Below, one piece after another: positions 9,001 to 17,040 of a DNA stretch of 64,000 nt (position 1 is its first letter; each line of letters opens with the position of its first letter). The stretch lies in NCBI GenBank assembly GCA_020846635.1, contig JADLDO010000048.1, positions 124,001 to 188,000 on the forward strand. The letters are read 5' to 3'. The translations under genes and the position numbers were made by a program. The DNA comes from Caldilineaceae bacterium. GTDB lineage: Bacteria; Chloroflexota; Anaerolineae; Caldilineales; Caldilineaceae. The notes below the pieces were generated by a model that saw only the letters and a list, made by a program, of their open reading frames with translations, was not told where the DNA came from and did not search any database.

Positions 9001-10853
9001 GGCTTTTGCACTTCGGTGATCGTGATGTTCGAACTGTTATCCTTGTTGTTGGGCTTCCATTGGAAGCCGAGGACGCCGTCCTCGTCGGTTGACGCGGGGA
9101 CTGATTGTGCGGGATTGGCATTGGGGATAGGCTTCTTCCAGGCAAAGGCCGTTCCATCTGCTTCTGGAGAATGTACTAACGCTGAGAAATCCCATCCCTC
9201 GGCAGCTTGCGGGCCGTTTCCGTCGCTTTCATCTACCAATTTGGTGATCTTGACCGCTGATTCACAGAGTGCCGAGGTGACATTCTGCAGGGCCGTTCTG
9301 AGGTCTGCAAAAATCGGTACGAGCATGAGGTCGGTCGTGGAGAGATCAAGCGGGCCGTTGGCATAAACATCGTTGTCCGAGATCTGCTTCAGGCGTGCTT
9401 GACTGGCCGCGCTACCTTGACCCGCGACCGCTGCACCCACGCCGATGGCAAGGATGTGTGATCCCGCGCTCTTGATTGCGTATGATTCTTGGATCGCGAG
9501 GTTGATGTAGTTCGGCTGCGTAACGTAATTGGGGTTGCCGCTTAGGGGAGTGCTACCATCCGTCGCGTTATACGCTGTGGGATCGCCATCTGTGATAAAA
9601 ACGACCAGTGGGGCTGAAGCGAGTAGCCTTACTTGCTCAAGGGCATCGTCCCAGTTGGTATAGCTGTTGGGGGAATAGGATGCGTTCCACGGGTTGCTTT
9701 CACCCGCGAAATACTTTCCTACATTCGTTGTAAGGGTGCTGTTGGCTGCGGTATAGTCGAAGATACGGCGCGCGGTGGTGTTGAACTCGATAAGCGCGAC
9801 CTGCGAACCGGTATTTTCTAAACCACCGAGGAAATCGAGGGTGGCATCTCGTACATGATCCTGATAGCCGCTAACCGAACCAGACTCGTCGAGCACCAAT
9901 ATCACATTGAGCCCGCACGAAGGAGCCAGATTTGGGTTAGCTACATAGGGAGAAGCTTCCACATGAAGAGTGATGGTCGCGGTTTCGCCCGTTATGCCGG
10001 AGCAGTTATTGCTGGAGCGCGGCCTCACAGATAAGATGTAATCGCCTGGTGCATAGGGTGCATAGACGTTGACCGCCGCACTATTTGTGCCGGAATTCTG
10101 GTTGTTGTCAAAGTTCGGCACATTGGTACAATAATCAAAGTTGCCACCGTCGAAGTCATATTGCGTGCTTTCCCAATCTCCACCGTTAACATAGTCAACG
10201 AGCATATCCACGGCGAGCCGCTCGCCAGGGAAGGCAGTGTATTCAGTTTGGCCCGCAATGGTGGCAGTTGTGCCTTGCAGGGGAGAAACAACGTTGATCG
10301 TCAGTACCTGCGACCAATCGCCACTGCTTCCATCCCCGCTACAGTTGTTATTGTGTCCGCGTGCCCGCACCTGCAAGCTATAGGTTCCAGGCGTGCTGGG
10401 CGCGGATATCGTCACATTGCTGCTTGACCCGCCGCTGGGGACAGTAATGGTTGAAGACGGGTCTGAATCACAGGTGGGCAGCCCGGCGCTAGGGCTCCAT
10501 TGCAGTTGAGTGCTACCCCAACTATTGCTGCTGGAGCCACTGCGGGCGACTTGCACATTTAGGGTCAATGACGCATCTGGCGCGATGGTTGTTGTCGTGC
10601 CGCCGCCACTGATCGTGCCGCCACTTGTGAGCGTGGCATTGGTGGAAGTGATCGCCGCTTGTGCTGCGTAGCTTGTGATCACAGACAGCATGAGCGCGAC
10701 CACCAGGCTGCCGATGATTTGCCAACGTAGGAGGGTTGGCGTGCGTCCTCTTAAGAGGGTAGTTTTTGTAGCTGTTCTTGCAAGGTTTGGAATTGTCATT
10801 GCTTGCCCTGTTGCTCTAATCGAAGGAAATTTGACGCCGCTGTAACGACCCAT
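3042..10853 (-). CDS. Giant secreted VWA/DUF11-repeat surface protein (2603 aa)
   Basis: A ribosome site (TAGGAG, 7 bases before the ATG) supports the start. A hydrophobic segment at about residues 45-67 (IIGSLVVALMLSVITSYAAQA) is a signal peptide or anchor. A von Willebrand A domain starts near residue 314 with an intact MIDAS motif (DESGS) and runs to about 515. Four alternating repeats follow, of the types VVKEVSVDNGSTW and VVKQVSVDGGVTW. Then come six tandem DUF11/DUF7507-like repeats beginning IDKTPDTQQVQAYGT, and further DUF11 copies. An SdrD B-like domain (GNKVWIDANNNGIQDADEQG) and one more DUF11 unit lie near the C-terminus. The tail is a Thr/Pro-rich linker followed by FMFLPTLK. No enzyme domain is visible. 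I infer an extracellular adhesive or structural role. It is transcribed alone and ends at a strong terminator. Confidence 0.9.
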   Translation of the reverse strand: MGRYSGVKFPSIRATGQAMTIPNLARTATKTTLLRGRTPTLLRWQIIGSLVVALMLSVITSYAAQAAITSTNATLTSGGTISGGGTTTTIAPDASLTLNVQVARSGSSSNSWGSTQLQWSPSAGLPTCDSDPSSTITVPSGGSSSNVTISAPSTPGTYSLQVRARGHNNNCSGDGSSGDWSQVLTINVVSPLQGTTATIAGQTEYTAFPGERLAVDMLVDYVNGGDWESTQYDFDGGNFDYCTNVPNFDNNQNSGTNSAAVNVYAPYAPGDYILSVRPRSSNNCSGITGETATITLHVEASPYVANPNLAPSCGLNVILVLDESGSVSGYQDHVRDATLDFLGGLENTGSQVALIEFNTTARRIFDYTAANSTLTTNVGKYFAGESNPWNASYSPNSYTNWDDALEQVRLLASAPLVVFITDGDPTAYNATDGSTPLSGNPNYVTQPNYINLAIQESYAIKSAGSHILAIGVGAAVAGQGSAASQARLKQISDNDVYANGPLDLSTTDLMLVPIFADLRTALQNVTSALCESAVKITKLVDESDGNGPQAAEGWDFSALVHSPEADGTAFAWKKPIPNANPAQSVPASTDEDGVLGFQWKPNNKDNSSNITITEVQKPGYLLESVVCTQSDVEVLNLDNPAGNSFSLSGIVAGGFVDCVVTNKFEVVTGIHVVKEVSVDNGLTWHDANTAATAPALLQSGPAPKFRYTVTNIGNVPLSSVGVTDNTNLTLSGPTGDANNDGILQTSETWVYLATGTWGADLQTNTATATGSYKGAPATDSDDANYFGAAPSINVVKQVSIDNGSSWDDANTAPGPFLAEGTSPQFKFVVTNDGNVDLTNISLTDSDFGLASCVIPATLAVDGSFECIITASWAAGQHTNTATATGSYNSSSTSDNDDANYFGADPGIHVVKEVSVDNGSTWVDANTAATAPSLLANGPAPKFRYTVTNMGNVALFNVTVVDDTGLTLSAPTGDTNTDGILQTSETWVYLATGTWGAGLQTNTATVTGSYNGAPTSDTDDANYYGADPSIQVVKQVSVDGGVTWDDANSAPGPLLVEGTSPQFKFVVTNNGNVDLSGITLTDSDFALASCVIPTTLAVDDSFECIITASWATGQHTNTATATGSYNGASASDTDDANYFGADPAIDIIKTGTLDLGADGIATPGDTINYTFRVENTGNVTLDNVTVNDAKAGVVNCLIGTMAPGAVDDVSCSGSYSLIQSDINDGQVDNQAFVAGEAPGGDPADPADDITDNDTETKNIVQHPVIAIDKTPATQQVQAYGTASFTLKVTNGGNVPLSNVVVNDSQCSAAPAPTIGTAPYNVGDTNNDGLLDIGEEWTYTCAINDVGTSDITNTATADGKAPNGNDAPQAQDSAQVDVVVTPVIAIDKTPDTQQVQPYGTANFALKVTNQGNVPLSSIVVADNQCSAAPVPTLAQASIYNVGDTDSDGLLDAGEEWLYTCAINNVGTVDITNTATADGKDPNGGNAPQAQDSAQVDVVVNPAIAIDKTPDTQQVQAYGTANFTLKVTNLGNVPLSNVQVTDLRCDAAPVATLGVDNIHNTGDSNTDGLLDNGEEWLYTCAIANVGTVDFDNTATADADDPNGVPVPQDEDTAQVVVLVNPVIIIDKTPDTQQVQAYGTAGFTLKVTNGGNVPLSDIVVNDNQCSAPPVATLSVDNLHNVGDADGDGLLDSGEEWLYTCAINNVGTVDITNTATADGKDPNGNNAPQAQDSAQVQVIVNAAIAIDKTPDTQQVQAYGTANFTLKVTNQGNVPLSNVQVTDLQCDAAPVATLGVDNTHNIGDSNTDSKLDLSETWTYTCAIANVGTVDFDNVATADGEDPNGNDAPQAQDSAEVIVVVNPVIAIAKSPATQQVQPYSTANFTLTVTNGGNVPLSNVVVTDNQCSAPPVPTLGVDNIHNRGDSDNDGLLDVGEAWLYTCAIDNVGTADITNTATADGKDPNGGNAPQAQDSAQVDVVVNPALAISKRAEQSSYSQVGEVITYTIVATNTGNVMLTNVTITDPKLSDMTCVVSQPIQPLSIQVAVVEFNLWPNEILTCQGTYTVTQADLDAGKVDNTATADSNETDPVTDDESVPAIQSPALSIVKEGDAGPVALGGTVHYTITVKNIGNVTLHNVTVTDAKLGLVQNIGTLPVNASAQLTGSYGPVSQADLPGPIFNTAGATGTTTTGEPPVPVTDTHELPIAISPRLTLVKTAATATYSVVGDTISYSYKLTNDGNVTLNGPFTVSDDKATVVCPAEPASLATGESITCTATYVITAQDIANGSVTNIATGHAQDPQGNDVASNEDTETVTYDALPASLGNKVWIDANNNGIQDADEQGISGVKVDLYRVADAETVSAAATDTPLAVTTTDSEGTYAFTGLAAGTYYAEFVAPQGYAFTKHNVNDNTQDAVDSDPLVPELVVSASDGGVEAEFGGLLTYTLFYTNSDPLLAASNVVISTTVPAGTTYVAEGSSAGWTCTNGDNAGGVCTLTLATLDAKSSGSATFVVKLKESGSDVPDVLDLPVYVTQGTIGRTALVTLAAGDNNLDLDAGLKRITEAARVNTPTPTDTTNLPPTEQPTDQPNTRQFMFLPTLKSNDANVQSSSTND
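4930..7070 (-). repeat. Six tandem ~355-base coding repeats (DUF11-like)
   Basis: Six copies of a domain-sized unit lie head to tail within the giant gene. The start of each is marked by the IDKTP..QQVQ coding segment, seen near 5245, 5605, 5968, 6318, 6673 and 7028. The spacing is therefore about 350-363 bases. The copies are close to each other at DNA level, which suggests recent internal duplication and makes the region prone to copy-number change or misassembly. Confidence 0.8.
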
Positions 10854-11176
10854 GTTGTCTCCTAGAACCTCCGAGAAATTGTTGGTAAGATTATTTCTAT
10901 ATTTGATTGCTTCTCCTTCTAGTATAGGGAGCTACAGAGGACGCGTCCATAGAGCTACCTGTCACGATGCTTGCAGAAAGCTCGCGTTTCCTGACATTGC
11001 GTGACAGAATTGATATGTTTTTCCTTTTTTTCATGTTTTTGACAGTCGGGTATGTTTATTTGGTCTTATGCTGTCGTCCTGGCCGGCTATGCAGGGTAAC
11101 AGGGGGAGATTTGTGTCCGACGGACTGGCTGGCTAAGATGAGGATAGAGCACGCAAATGGATGATGAGGAGAGGCA
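10854..11176. other. Divergent intergenic region
   Basis: This stretch separates the giant minus-strand gene from the small plus-strand gene at 11177. A minus-strand TATACT (bases 10921-10926) could be the -10 of the giant gene's promoter, although no good -35 is in register. The rest, including a T-rich stretch near 11020-11045, shows no gene. Confidence 0.4.
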
Positions 11177-11419
11177 ATGGCGAATATTGACAAGCGCAAT
11201 CGCCTGGACGAAGCCCCGTTTTCTTTTCGAGAGGCAAAGGAAGGGCGTGTGATGCTCTATTGGCATGAGAAACCTGTCAAGACATTGGTGGGTGGCGAGG
11301 CACAGAAATTCTTAAAGAAGATCGAGGGGCTAGAGGGCAAAGAGGCGCAATTGGTGATGGCGAAGGTGACGGGCAATTTCAAGCATGGCAATGAACGGAA
11401 CAGTTCTGCCAGGGGATAG
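11177..11419 (+). CDS. Conserved small hypothetical protein
   Basis: An 80-residue protein, probably soluble, starting at an ATG 4 bases after a strong GAGGAGAGG ribosome site. The sequence PFSFREAKEGRVMLYWHEKPVKTLVGGEAQKFLKKI reads as a compact beta-beta-alpha fold. It resembles short uncharacterised proteins I associate with Chloroflexota and Cyanobacteria, but no named family comes to mind. It ends 14 bases from the convergent gene at 11434. The ribosome site and protein-like composition support a real gene; its function is unknown. Confidence 0.7.
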   Translation: MANIDKRNRLDEAPFSFREAKEGRVMLYWHEKPVKTLVGGEAQKFLKKIEGLEGKEAQLVMAKVTGNFKHGNERNSSARG

Positions 11420-11433
11420 CCGCTGCGTGGAAG

Positions 11434-12240
11434 CTATCGTGTGCCGATGGTCATATTGCTCACGCTGCCGGCGATGCCAATGTCGTAGCGGCTGGTGGAA
11501 TCGTGGTAATCGGGCGTCTGCCAGTGGATGCCACCCCCGACCGCGCCAAAACGCTGACCGTCAAGGGTCAAGTGGCTGGCGCTGCCACTGATTTGCAGGC
11601 GAATCGCCACGCCAGCCGGGCGATGCACTGTCAGGTCGCTGGCGTTGCTGGAAAGATAGATATTGGCTGTTTCGAGCGGGGCAGCCAATCGGATCAAAGC
11701 TGTGCTGACACTGTGTAGGTCAAGCGCGCGTACATGCAGGCGGCGTAGATCGGCGCTGAAGCGCGAGACGTCGCCGCGAAATTCGATCTCCCACGGAATC
11801 GTTGCGTTGAGCTTGACCATCGCCAGCGGTTCAGCCAGAGATACCAGCCAATCAAGGGGAGAGTAACGCCGGTATTGGATCGTCACGATGCCATCCTGCA
11901 CCCAGACAGTGGGGATCTGCCGCTCGAAGTGGGCTGCATAGAGCGCTGCCCGGTCTGGATGCACACCTACATGGACGTTGGCCGCGCCGGACGCAAAGAG
12001 CAGCCGTCCACGCGTGGTCGTACCCAGTGGCAGGGTAAAGTCACCCTTCGCTGTGAGGGCTGCTGGTTGGTTGCCGCTGGTTGCGGAAACGTTGTCGTCG
12101 ATCATGGCTTTCTCCGCGTTCATTGTGAACGCCTGTCCATTGTGGCCTTCTCGCGCCCAAAAGAGTCCCGCCGAAGCTTGCGAGAAGGGCTGTTGCCTGT
12201 TATGGGTAGGGTAGTGGGCAAAGAGGGGAACCGGCATCAC
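11434..12240 (-). CDS. Hypothetical protein with toastrack/DUF4097-like beta repeats
   Basis: The longest frame is 268 residues from a GTG at 12240. An ATG at 12123 (MNAEKAMIDDN...) gives a 229-residue protein that may be the true one, since the first 39 residues look non-conserved. Neither start has a strong ribosome site. Residues about 70-268 alternate short beta strands with turns (LFASGAANVHVGV, IYLSSNASDLTVHRPAG, LQISGSASHLTLDG, IGIAGSVSNMTIGTR). This pattern is typical of DUF4097/DUF2154 right-handed beta structures. No signal peptide or catalytic motif is seen. The gene lies just downstream of the MalT-like regulator on the same strand and may be its co-transcribed partner. Confidence 0.65.
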   Translation of the reverse strand: MMPVPLFAHYPTHNRQQPFSQASAGLFWAREGHNGQAFTMNAEKAMIDDNVSATSGNQPAALTAKGDFTLPLGTTTRGRLLFASGAANVHVGVHPDRAALYAAHFERQIPTVWVQDGIVTIQYRRYSPLDWLVSLAEPLAMVKLNATIPWEIEFRGDVSRFSADLRRLHVRALDLHSVSTALIRLAAPLETANIYLSSNASDLTVHRPAGVAIRLQISGSASHLTLDGQRFGAVGGGIHWQTPDYHDSTSRYDIGIAGSVSNMTIGTR

Positions 12241-12305
12241 CCGTTGTGGGTGATTGGGTGGGTGATGCCTATACGGTATGGAGATGTTGGGGTTATGGCA
12301 GCGGC

Positions 12306-15047
12306 CTAGATCAGCTTGAGCTGGCGGGCTACATCGCGTGCCTCGGCGCGGCTGTGGACGGCTAGCTTGCCGTAGATGTTTTTGACGTGGGTTTTGACGG
12401 TGTTGAGCGAAACAACCAATTCATCGGCAATCTCTGGATTCGAGAGATCGGTTGCCAGCAGGCGCAGAACGCGGCGTTCCTGTGCGCTCAGGGGTTCGAT
12501 CAGCAGGGCCGAATCTACAGGTGGCGCTTCCTCTCCCACTGGCTTTTCTTCGGCAAAGGCGAGCAGGAGGCCGCGTGCATAGAGAACCAGCGCGTCTTGA
12601 TCGAGTTCGCGTAGGAGACTCCGCAGCAACTCCGCCATTGGCTCACCTGCATCCAGGAAAAGCCGCTGATAGCCCTCCGGCTGCGCCAATGCCAACGCTT
12701 GCACAAGCATCTGCTTGGCGTGGGACTGCTCTTTGCGCGCATGGGCGGCGAGCACTGCCAAGATCAGCATCTCGATCCGCGCGCGTACGCGTCCATTTTC
12801 CTGTGCATCGGCTTGCCATTGGTGCAGGTGGTGAAGGGCCTGTTCAGGTTGGTTCTGCGCCAGATGCAGGCGGGCATGGATGAGTGCCTCGGCCTCTTCT
12901 TGAATACGAGGAAGGGGCTGGCTTGCGGGAGTTTCAGCCCAGCGGCGTGCCTCGGCGAGATGCCCTGCTGCCAGAGCAAGCCGCGCTTGGGAGCCTTGTA
13001 TCTCGCGTAGAAGGTGTGGCTGTTTGGTCTGGGCGATGAGCGCGTGCAGCCGTTCTTGTGCCTGCTGATGCTTGCCTTGCGCTTGGTCTATCTGCGCCAG
13101 GAGAAGCGTGCTTTGGGCGCGCGTCTCCGCTTCTGCGTACGCATGGCCGATATCAAGCGCCTGGGAGGCATAATGTGCGGCGGTTTCGAGCCGGTTCCAT
13201 TCCAACTCCAGTTGGCTTAGGCCAGCCAAAGCCCGACCGCGGCGGGTTTGCGCTCCTTCTCGAGCCATTGGCTTCTGTTCGAGGTCAACAAGCACCTGTT
13301 CGTAATAGCGGGCCGCTTGCCGTAGCTCTCCCTGCTCGGCACAGACACGCGCCAGCAAGAGCAGCGTATCGAGGATGCCATAGGTGTTGTTTGCCTTCTG
13401 ATTCAATTCGAGCGACAGAAGCAGTTCTTGGCGCGCGTCATGCAGTTGGCCCTTCAACAGTTCTTCCAGCCCCACAAAGATGAGGCTAATCCCGCGCCAC
13501 TGCACATTTTCTTCCGGCAGCAGCGCAAGTGCCTCTCTCGCCTCGGCAAGAGATTGCATGAGGTTGGGCCGGAACCAGGAGACGAGGGAACGGAACGCCA
13601 TCAACTCGCCAAGCTTGGGCCGGTTCTCCTCTGCGCGCCATGCTTTTTCGGCCATTTGCAGCGGCGGCTCTAGGAGTTCGTGGGTCTGGGGCGCAGCGCG
13701 ATCCGAGGTAAAGAGGATCGCAATCGCATAGGTCATGCAGAGCTGTGGGTGTGCGACCAACTCCTCTGCGGGCAACTGCTCGATCCATCGCCGCAACGTG
13801 TGGAACTGGTTTTGCATAAGCTGGGGAACGATGATCTGTTCGAGCAACTCGACCGCGCGCGGAAAGGCGCGGGTGGCAAGCGAGGCTTCTACCGCCTCGC
13901 CAAGCAGGCCATGCGCTTCATACCAGCGGCTTGCGCGCTCGAACAACGCATTCAGCGCGGCCTGATCCATCCGGCGGTTTGCCGTATGGCGCATGGCTTC
14001 GGCGAAAAGTCCATGATAGCGATACCAGCGCTCCGTCCCATCGCGGGAGGCGAGATCCAGCGAGGTCAAGAAGAGATTGGCCCGCTCCATCTCTTCCAGA
14101 AGGCGGGCGCTGTCCTGCCTGCCGGTGACTACATCGCAGAGAGGGGCCGCGAGGCGGTTGAGGAAAGAGGTTCGCAATAAGAATTCCTGGATGGATTCTG
14201 GTTGGGCATGGAGTACCTCTTCTACAAGATATTCGACGATATGCCCATGTCCACCGCTAAAAGTGGTCAGAAAGGCTTCGATCTCCGTCGGATTACGCCG
14301 GCCCTGGAGCGCAAGCACGACCAAGCGCAGCGCGGCGACCCATCCCTCTGTGCGCGCATCCAGACGTGCGATGGCGTCGGCAGAGAGGGGAACGGGAATG
14401 GCCTGCTGCAAAAGCGCCTGCGTTTCGGCAAGAGAAAAGCGTAAATCCGCAGCGCCTAGCTCGTTGAGTTCATGGCGTGTACGCAGCCGCGCCAGGGGGA
14501 GCGGCGGGTCTTGGCGCGTCAATATCATGAGATGGAGCGTGTCGGGAAGATGGTCGAGCAGAAAGAGTACCGATTCGTGAATCTGTGGCGAGGCGATGAA
14601 ATGGTAATCTTCCAACACCAAAATATAACGCCCACTCAATTGGGCCATGTCATTGATAAAGAGGGTGAGAGCCGCCTCAAAAGAAGGCTGCGGGCTTTTG
14701 AGCAAGGCCATGCTTCCCTGGCCTAAGGCGGAGTCAAGCGATTGGCACGCGCTCAGGAGATAACGCCAGAAGCGAACAGGGTCGTTGTCGCCAGCATCCA
14801 GCGCCACCCATGCCCTGGGCAAGCCTGTTGGGTCTTGGCGGCGCGTGGCGAACCACTGGCTCACAAGCGTTGTCTTGCCAAAGCCGGCGGGAGCAGAGAG
14901 CAATGTGAGCTTTCGATCCAATCCCTCATCCAGGCGCGCAAGCAGCGATGGACGTGTCACCAACGGTGCGCGCAAACGAGGGACAGTGAGTTTTGTTGAT
15001 AATAACTCGTCGATTGGGGGGGATTGTGTGGCTTGAAGTGGGTTCAT
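12306..15047 (-). CDS. MalT-like LuxR-family transcriptional regulator
   Basis: The 913-residue protein has the LAL/MalT layout. An N-terminal STAND NTPase has Walker A APAGFGKTT at residues 52-60 and a Walker B-like YILVLEDYHF near 148. A TPR/superhelical sensor domain spans about 400-840. A LuxR-type helix-turn-helix occupies the last 65 residues (LSAQERRVLRLLATDLSNPEIA, then VKTHVKNIYGKL). Family members multimerise on binding an inducer and ATP and then activate transcription. The inducer here is unknown. There is no strong ribosome site before the ATG. The neighbour at 11434 is a candidate target or partner. Length is normal for the family. Confidence 0.9.
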   Translation of the reverse strand: MNPLQATQSPPIDELLSTKLTVPRLRAPLVTRPSLLARLDEGLDRKLTLLSAPAGFGKTTLVSQWFATRRQDPTGLPRAWVALDAGDNDPVRFWRYLLSACQSLDSALGQGSMALLKSPQPSFEAALTLFINDMAQLSGRYILVLEDYHFIASPQIHESVLFLLDHLPDTLHLMILTRQDPPLPLARLRTRHELNELGAADLRFSLAETQALLQQAIPVPLSADAIARLDARTEGWVAALRLVVLALQGRRNPTEIEAFLTTFSGGHGHIVEYLVEEVLHAQPESIQEFLLRTSFLNRLAAPLCDVVTGRQDSARLLEEMERANLFLTSLDLASRDGTERWYRYHGLFAEAMRHTANRRMDQAALNALFERASRWYEAHGLLGEAVEASLATRAFPRAVELLEQIIVPQLMQNQFHTLRRWIEQLPAEELVAHPQLCMTYAIAILFTSDRAAPQTHELLEPPLQMAEKAWRAEENRPKLGELMAFRSLVSWFRPNLMQSLAEAREALALLPEENVQWRGISLIFVGLEELLKGQLHDARQELLLSLELNQKANNTYGILDTLLLLARVCAEQGELRQAARYYEQVLVDLEQKPMAREGAQTRRGRALAGLSQLELEWNRLETAAHYASQALDIGHAYAEAETRAQSTLLLAQIDQAQGKHQQAQERLHALIAQTKQPHLLREIQGSQARLALAAGHLAEARRWAETPASQPLPRIQEEAEALIHARLHLAQNQPEQALHHLHQWQADAQENGRVRARIEMLILAVLAAHARKEQSHAKQMLVQALALAQPEGYQRLFLDAGEPMAELLRSLLRELDQDALVLYARGLLLAFAEEKPVGEEAPPVDSALLIEPLSAQERRVLRLLATDLSNPEIADELVVSLNTVKTHVKNIYGKLAVHSRAEARDVARQLKLI

Positions 15048-15336
15048 GGCCTTGATTCCAACGTGCGTATGGCTGTCCTACAATTGCGCTCTTGCGCTCC
15101 AAGCCCTATACGTCGCGTTGTGCGGCTAGGTTTCCGATATGGGGGAGATTGATGGCTGCACAGGCAAGCGGTGTATGCGTTTGATAGTCACTCTATCTTT
15201 GAATATGTCTGTAGGGTGTATCTCTACGGCTGTTCATTTGTATACAGTCTGCTATGCTGGTGAACAGTATTAAGACCGTGGTTGCCACCCTAGCAACTGT
15301 ACTCAGAAATACTGTATTTGGAAATGGAGAAGAGCG

Positions 15337-15957
15337 ATGACAAAGCAAGATTCCCGTCGCAATCAGCAAGAGCGTGATAACCGCGATAATACCTGGGCCA
15401 CTGATCGTGTCGGCAGCCTTGCCGGTGACCGTGAAAGCCAGTGGGGTGATCCGACTGATCCGCCAGTCGTCGAAGTGAGCCTTGAGGAGATCCTCGAATT
15501 GCAGGACGAAATGGAAGGCGATGACAGCCTCGGCGATATTATAGATACTGGAACCACCGATGGCAGCACGAACAATGTGCAAATGGCGATGGACCAGGGT
15601 TTGGTCTGGGATCCGCCCACGGACCCGCCTGTTATCCCCAGTGATGACCTGCAAGGGGTCGAAATTGCGGCGGGCTTCGCATCGAGCATTGACGGCGACG
15701 ATGGCGATCTTGAAGTCGAAAATTTCCCGGATCGGGTTGATGATAATGACTCTGACCTAGAGGATGATCTTCGCAGAGCTTTGCGCTATAACAGCGAAAC
15801 GAGCCATCTTGAAAATATCCGTGTCTATGTACGCAATGGCATTGTCTATCTACGCGGCACAGTCCTGGACGATGACGATATCAGCATCGTGGACGAATTT
15901 ATTCGCGATACCAAGAATGTCAGAGGTGTGCGAAATGAGTTGGAAGTCGCGGAGTAG
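15337..15957 (+). CDS. BON-domain protein with acidic N-terminal region
   Basis: The protein has 206 residues and starts at an ATG after GGAGAAG. Residues about 140-206 form a BON domain (DDLRRALRYNSETSHLENIRV, then GIVYLRGTVLDDDD), a fold thought to bind phospholipids or small ligands. The first 135 residues are strongly acidic and low in complexity. They contain two copies of a W-x-x-P-T-D-P-P-V motif near residues 32-40 and 87-95. No signal peptide is visible, so it is probably cytoplasmic or cytosol-facing. BON proteins often take part in envelope or osmotic stress, which would fit the DUF2382 and HdeD-like genes nearby. Confidence 0.8.
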   Translation: MTKQDSRRNQQERDNRDNTWATDRVGSLAGDRESQWGDPTDPPVVEVSLEEILELQDEMEGDDSLGDIIDTGTTDGSTNNVQMAMDQGLVWDPPTDPPVIPSDDLQGVEIAAGFASSIDGDDGDLEVENFPDRVDDNDSDLEDDLRRALRYNSETSHLENIRVYVRNGIVYLRGTVLDDDDISIVDEFIRDTKNVRGVRNELEVAE

Positions 15958-16046
15958 GCGACAGCGACTTCTCTCAAGGCTAAAGCCACGCTTGTGCGTA
16001 TTGAGCCCATGCCTCGCGTGTGGCGGTCGATGGAAGGAGTAGAATC

Positions 16047-16475
16047 ATGCAGGCAGAGCTTACGATCAGCCAAGCGATCCAGCAGATGCTAAAGACCCAT
16101 CCCTACCCCAATACACTTCCCTTTGACGAACTCACATGGTGCGTCGAGAACTGCATAAGCTGTGCAAGCACCTGTACTGCTTGTGCGGATGCGTGTCTGG
16201 CAGAGGAGATGGTACAGCAACTTATCCAGTGTATTCGCACGAACCTTGATTGTGCCGATATCTGCGAGGCGACAGGCCATATCTTGATGCGCCAGACGAA
16301 ACCCGACGAGCGCCTGATCTTCCACCAGGTGGAAGCGTGCCAAACGGCCTGTCGCACATGCGCAGCGATCTGCGAACAGCACGCTGAGATGCATGAACAT
16401 TGCCGGGTGTGCGCCAAAGCCTGCCGCCAGTGTGAGCAGGCATGTGACAAACTGCTGGCGACCTTTTCACTCTAG
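16047..16475 (+). CDS. Four-helix-bundle copper-binding protein (DUF326/Csp-like)
   Basis: The start is placed at the ATG at 16047, because GGAAGGAG at 16032-16039 precedes it. An in-frame GTG nine codons upstream is less likely. The 142-residue product has 18 cysteines spaced along predicted helices (WCVENCISCASTC, ACQTACRTCAAICEQ, HCRVCAKACRQCEQAC). This is the signature of the DUF326/copper storage protein family, whose four-helix bundles hold many Cu(I) ions in the bundle core. There is no signal peptide, so it would be a cytosolic Csp3-like form. It probably buffers copper or other soft metals. It lies 90 bases after the BON gene on the same strand and may share its transcript. Confidence 0.9.
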   Translation: MQAELTISQAIQQMLKTHPYPNTLPFDELTWCVENCISCASTCTACADACLAEEMVQQLIQCIRTNLDCADICEATGHILMRQTKPDERLIFHQVEACQTACRTCAAICEQHAEMHEHCRVCAKACRQCEQACDKLLATFSL

Positions 16476-17040
16476 CCGTCTACGCAATGGAATGTATATC
16501 CTAAGAGTATATCCGTCTCTATGCAAGGATATATAGCAAATCCGCCGAAACGTGTCATACTAGGAAGCACGTAAGCTATGAGTCTCCATAACGGGTAGTC
16601 CTGTAAAAAGGCTCTAGTACAAGCAGTAAGAGTATCCACTTTGTGTGTTTGACTACAATCAGCACCAAACTGGAATAAGGAGCTAATTTAGGAAGACCTA
16701 AATGTGCAATTCGGAGGCATATAGAATGCGTGAAGTAGTCTAGATACCTGGCAAGAAGCCTAACAGCCCATTGCCAGGTATCTGCTTGTGTACCCCTTGC
16801 ATCAGTTAGAGAACTCTGCCGCATAACCAAATTACCCCTTAACGATCCACCCAGTACAATAGAATATCCGGCAAATTGCGAAAGAGTGTCTCAATGCAGC
16901 TCGTTGAGATGGCTTTTTGGCGCGGCCGCTGGTACGATTGGGGAACCGGCGGAGGATAAACAACTCCCTGGCGAAGCTGTGGGCTGCTGCCGAGCTAGGC
17001 GCGGTTGTATAAGTCATGTGTAGAGGAACGATTACGACTG
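16476..17040. other. 565-base AT-richer non-coding region
   Basis: No gene with a ribosome site or family resemblance is seen on either strand. Three heptamers of the TATATCC type (two direct, one inverted) lie around 16500-16533. A 13-bp inverted repeat, AGATACCTGGCAA, lies at 16742-16754 and 16771-16783. The composition is less GC-rich than the flanks. It may be a remnant of lost sequence, or an untranslated RNA. Confidence 0.4.
16742..16783. repeat. 13-bp perfect inverted repeat, 16-base loop
   Basis: The arms are AGATACCTGGCAA (16742-16754) and its exact complement (16771-16783). There is no U-run on either side, so it is not a clear terminator. Its role is unknown. Confidence 0.5.

Noticed and set aside
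16576..16830. An 84-codon minus-strand frame with a hydrophobic stretch
   Set aside because: It lacks a ribosome site and any recognisable family, and lies in an AT-rich gap. A transposase remnant was considered but no motif supports it.
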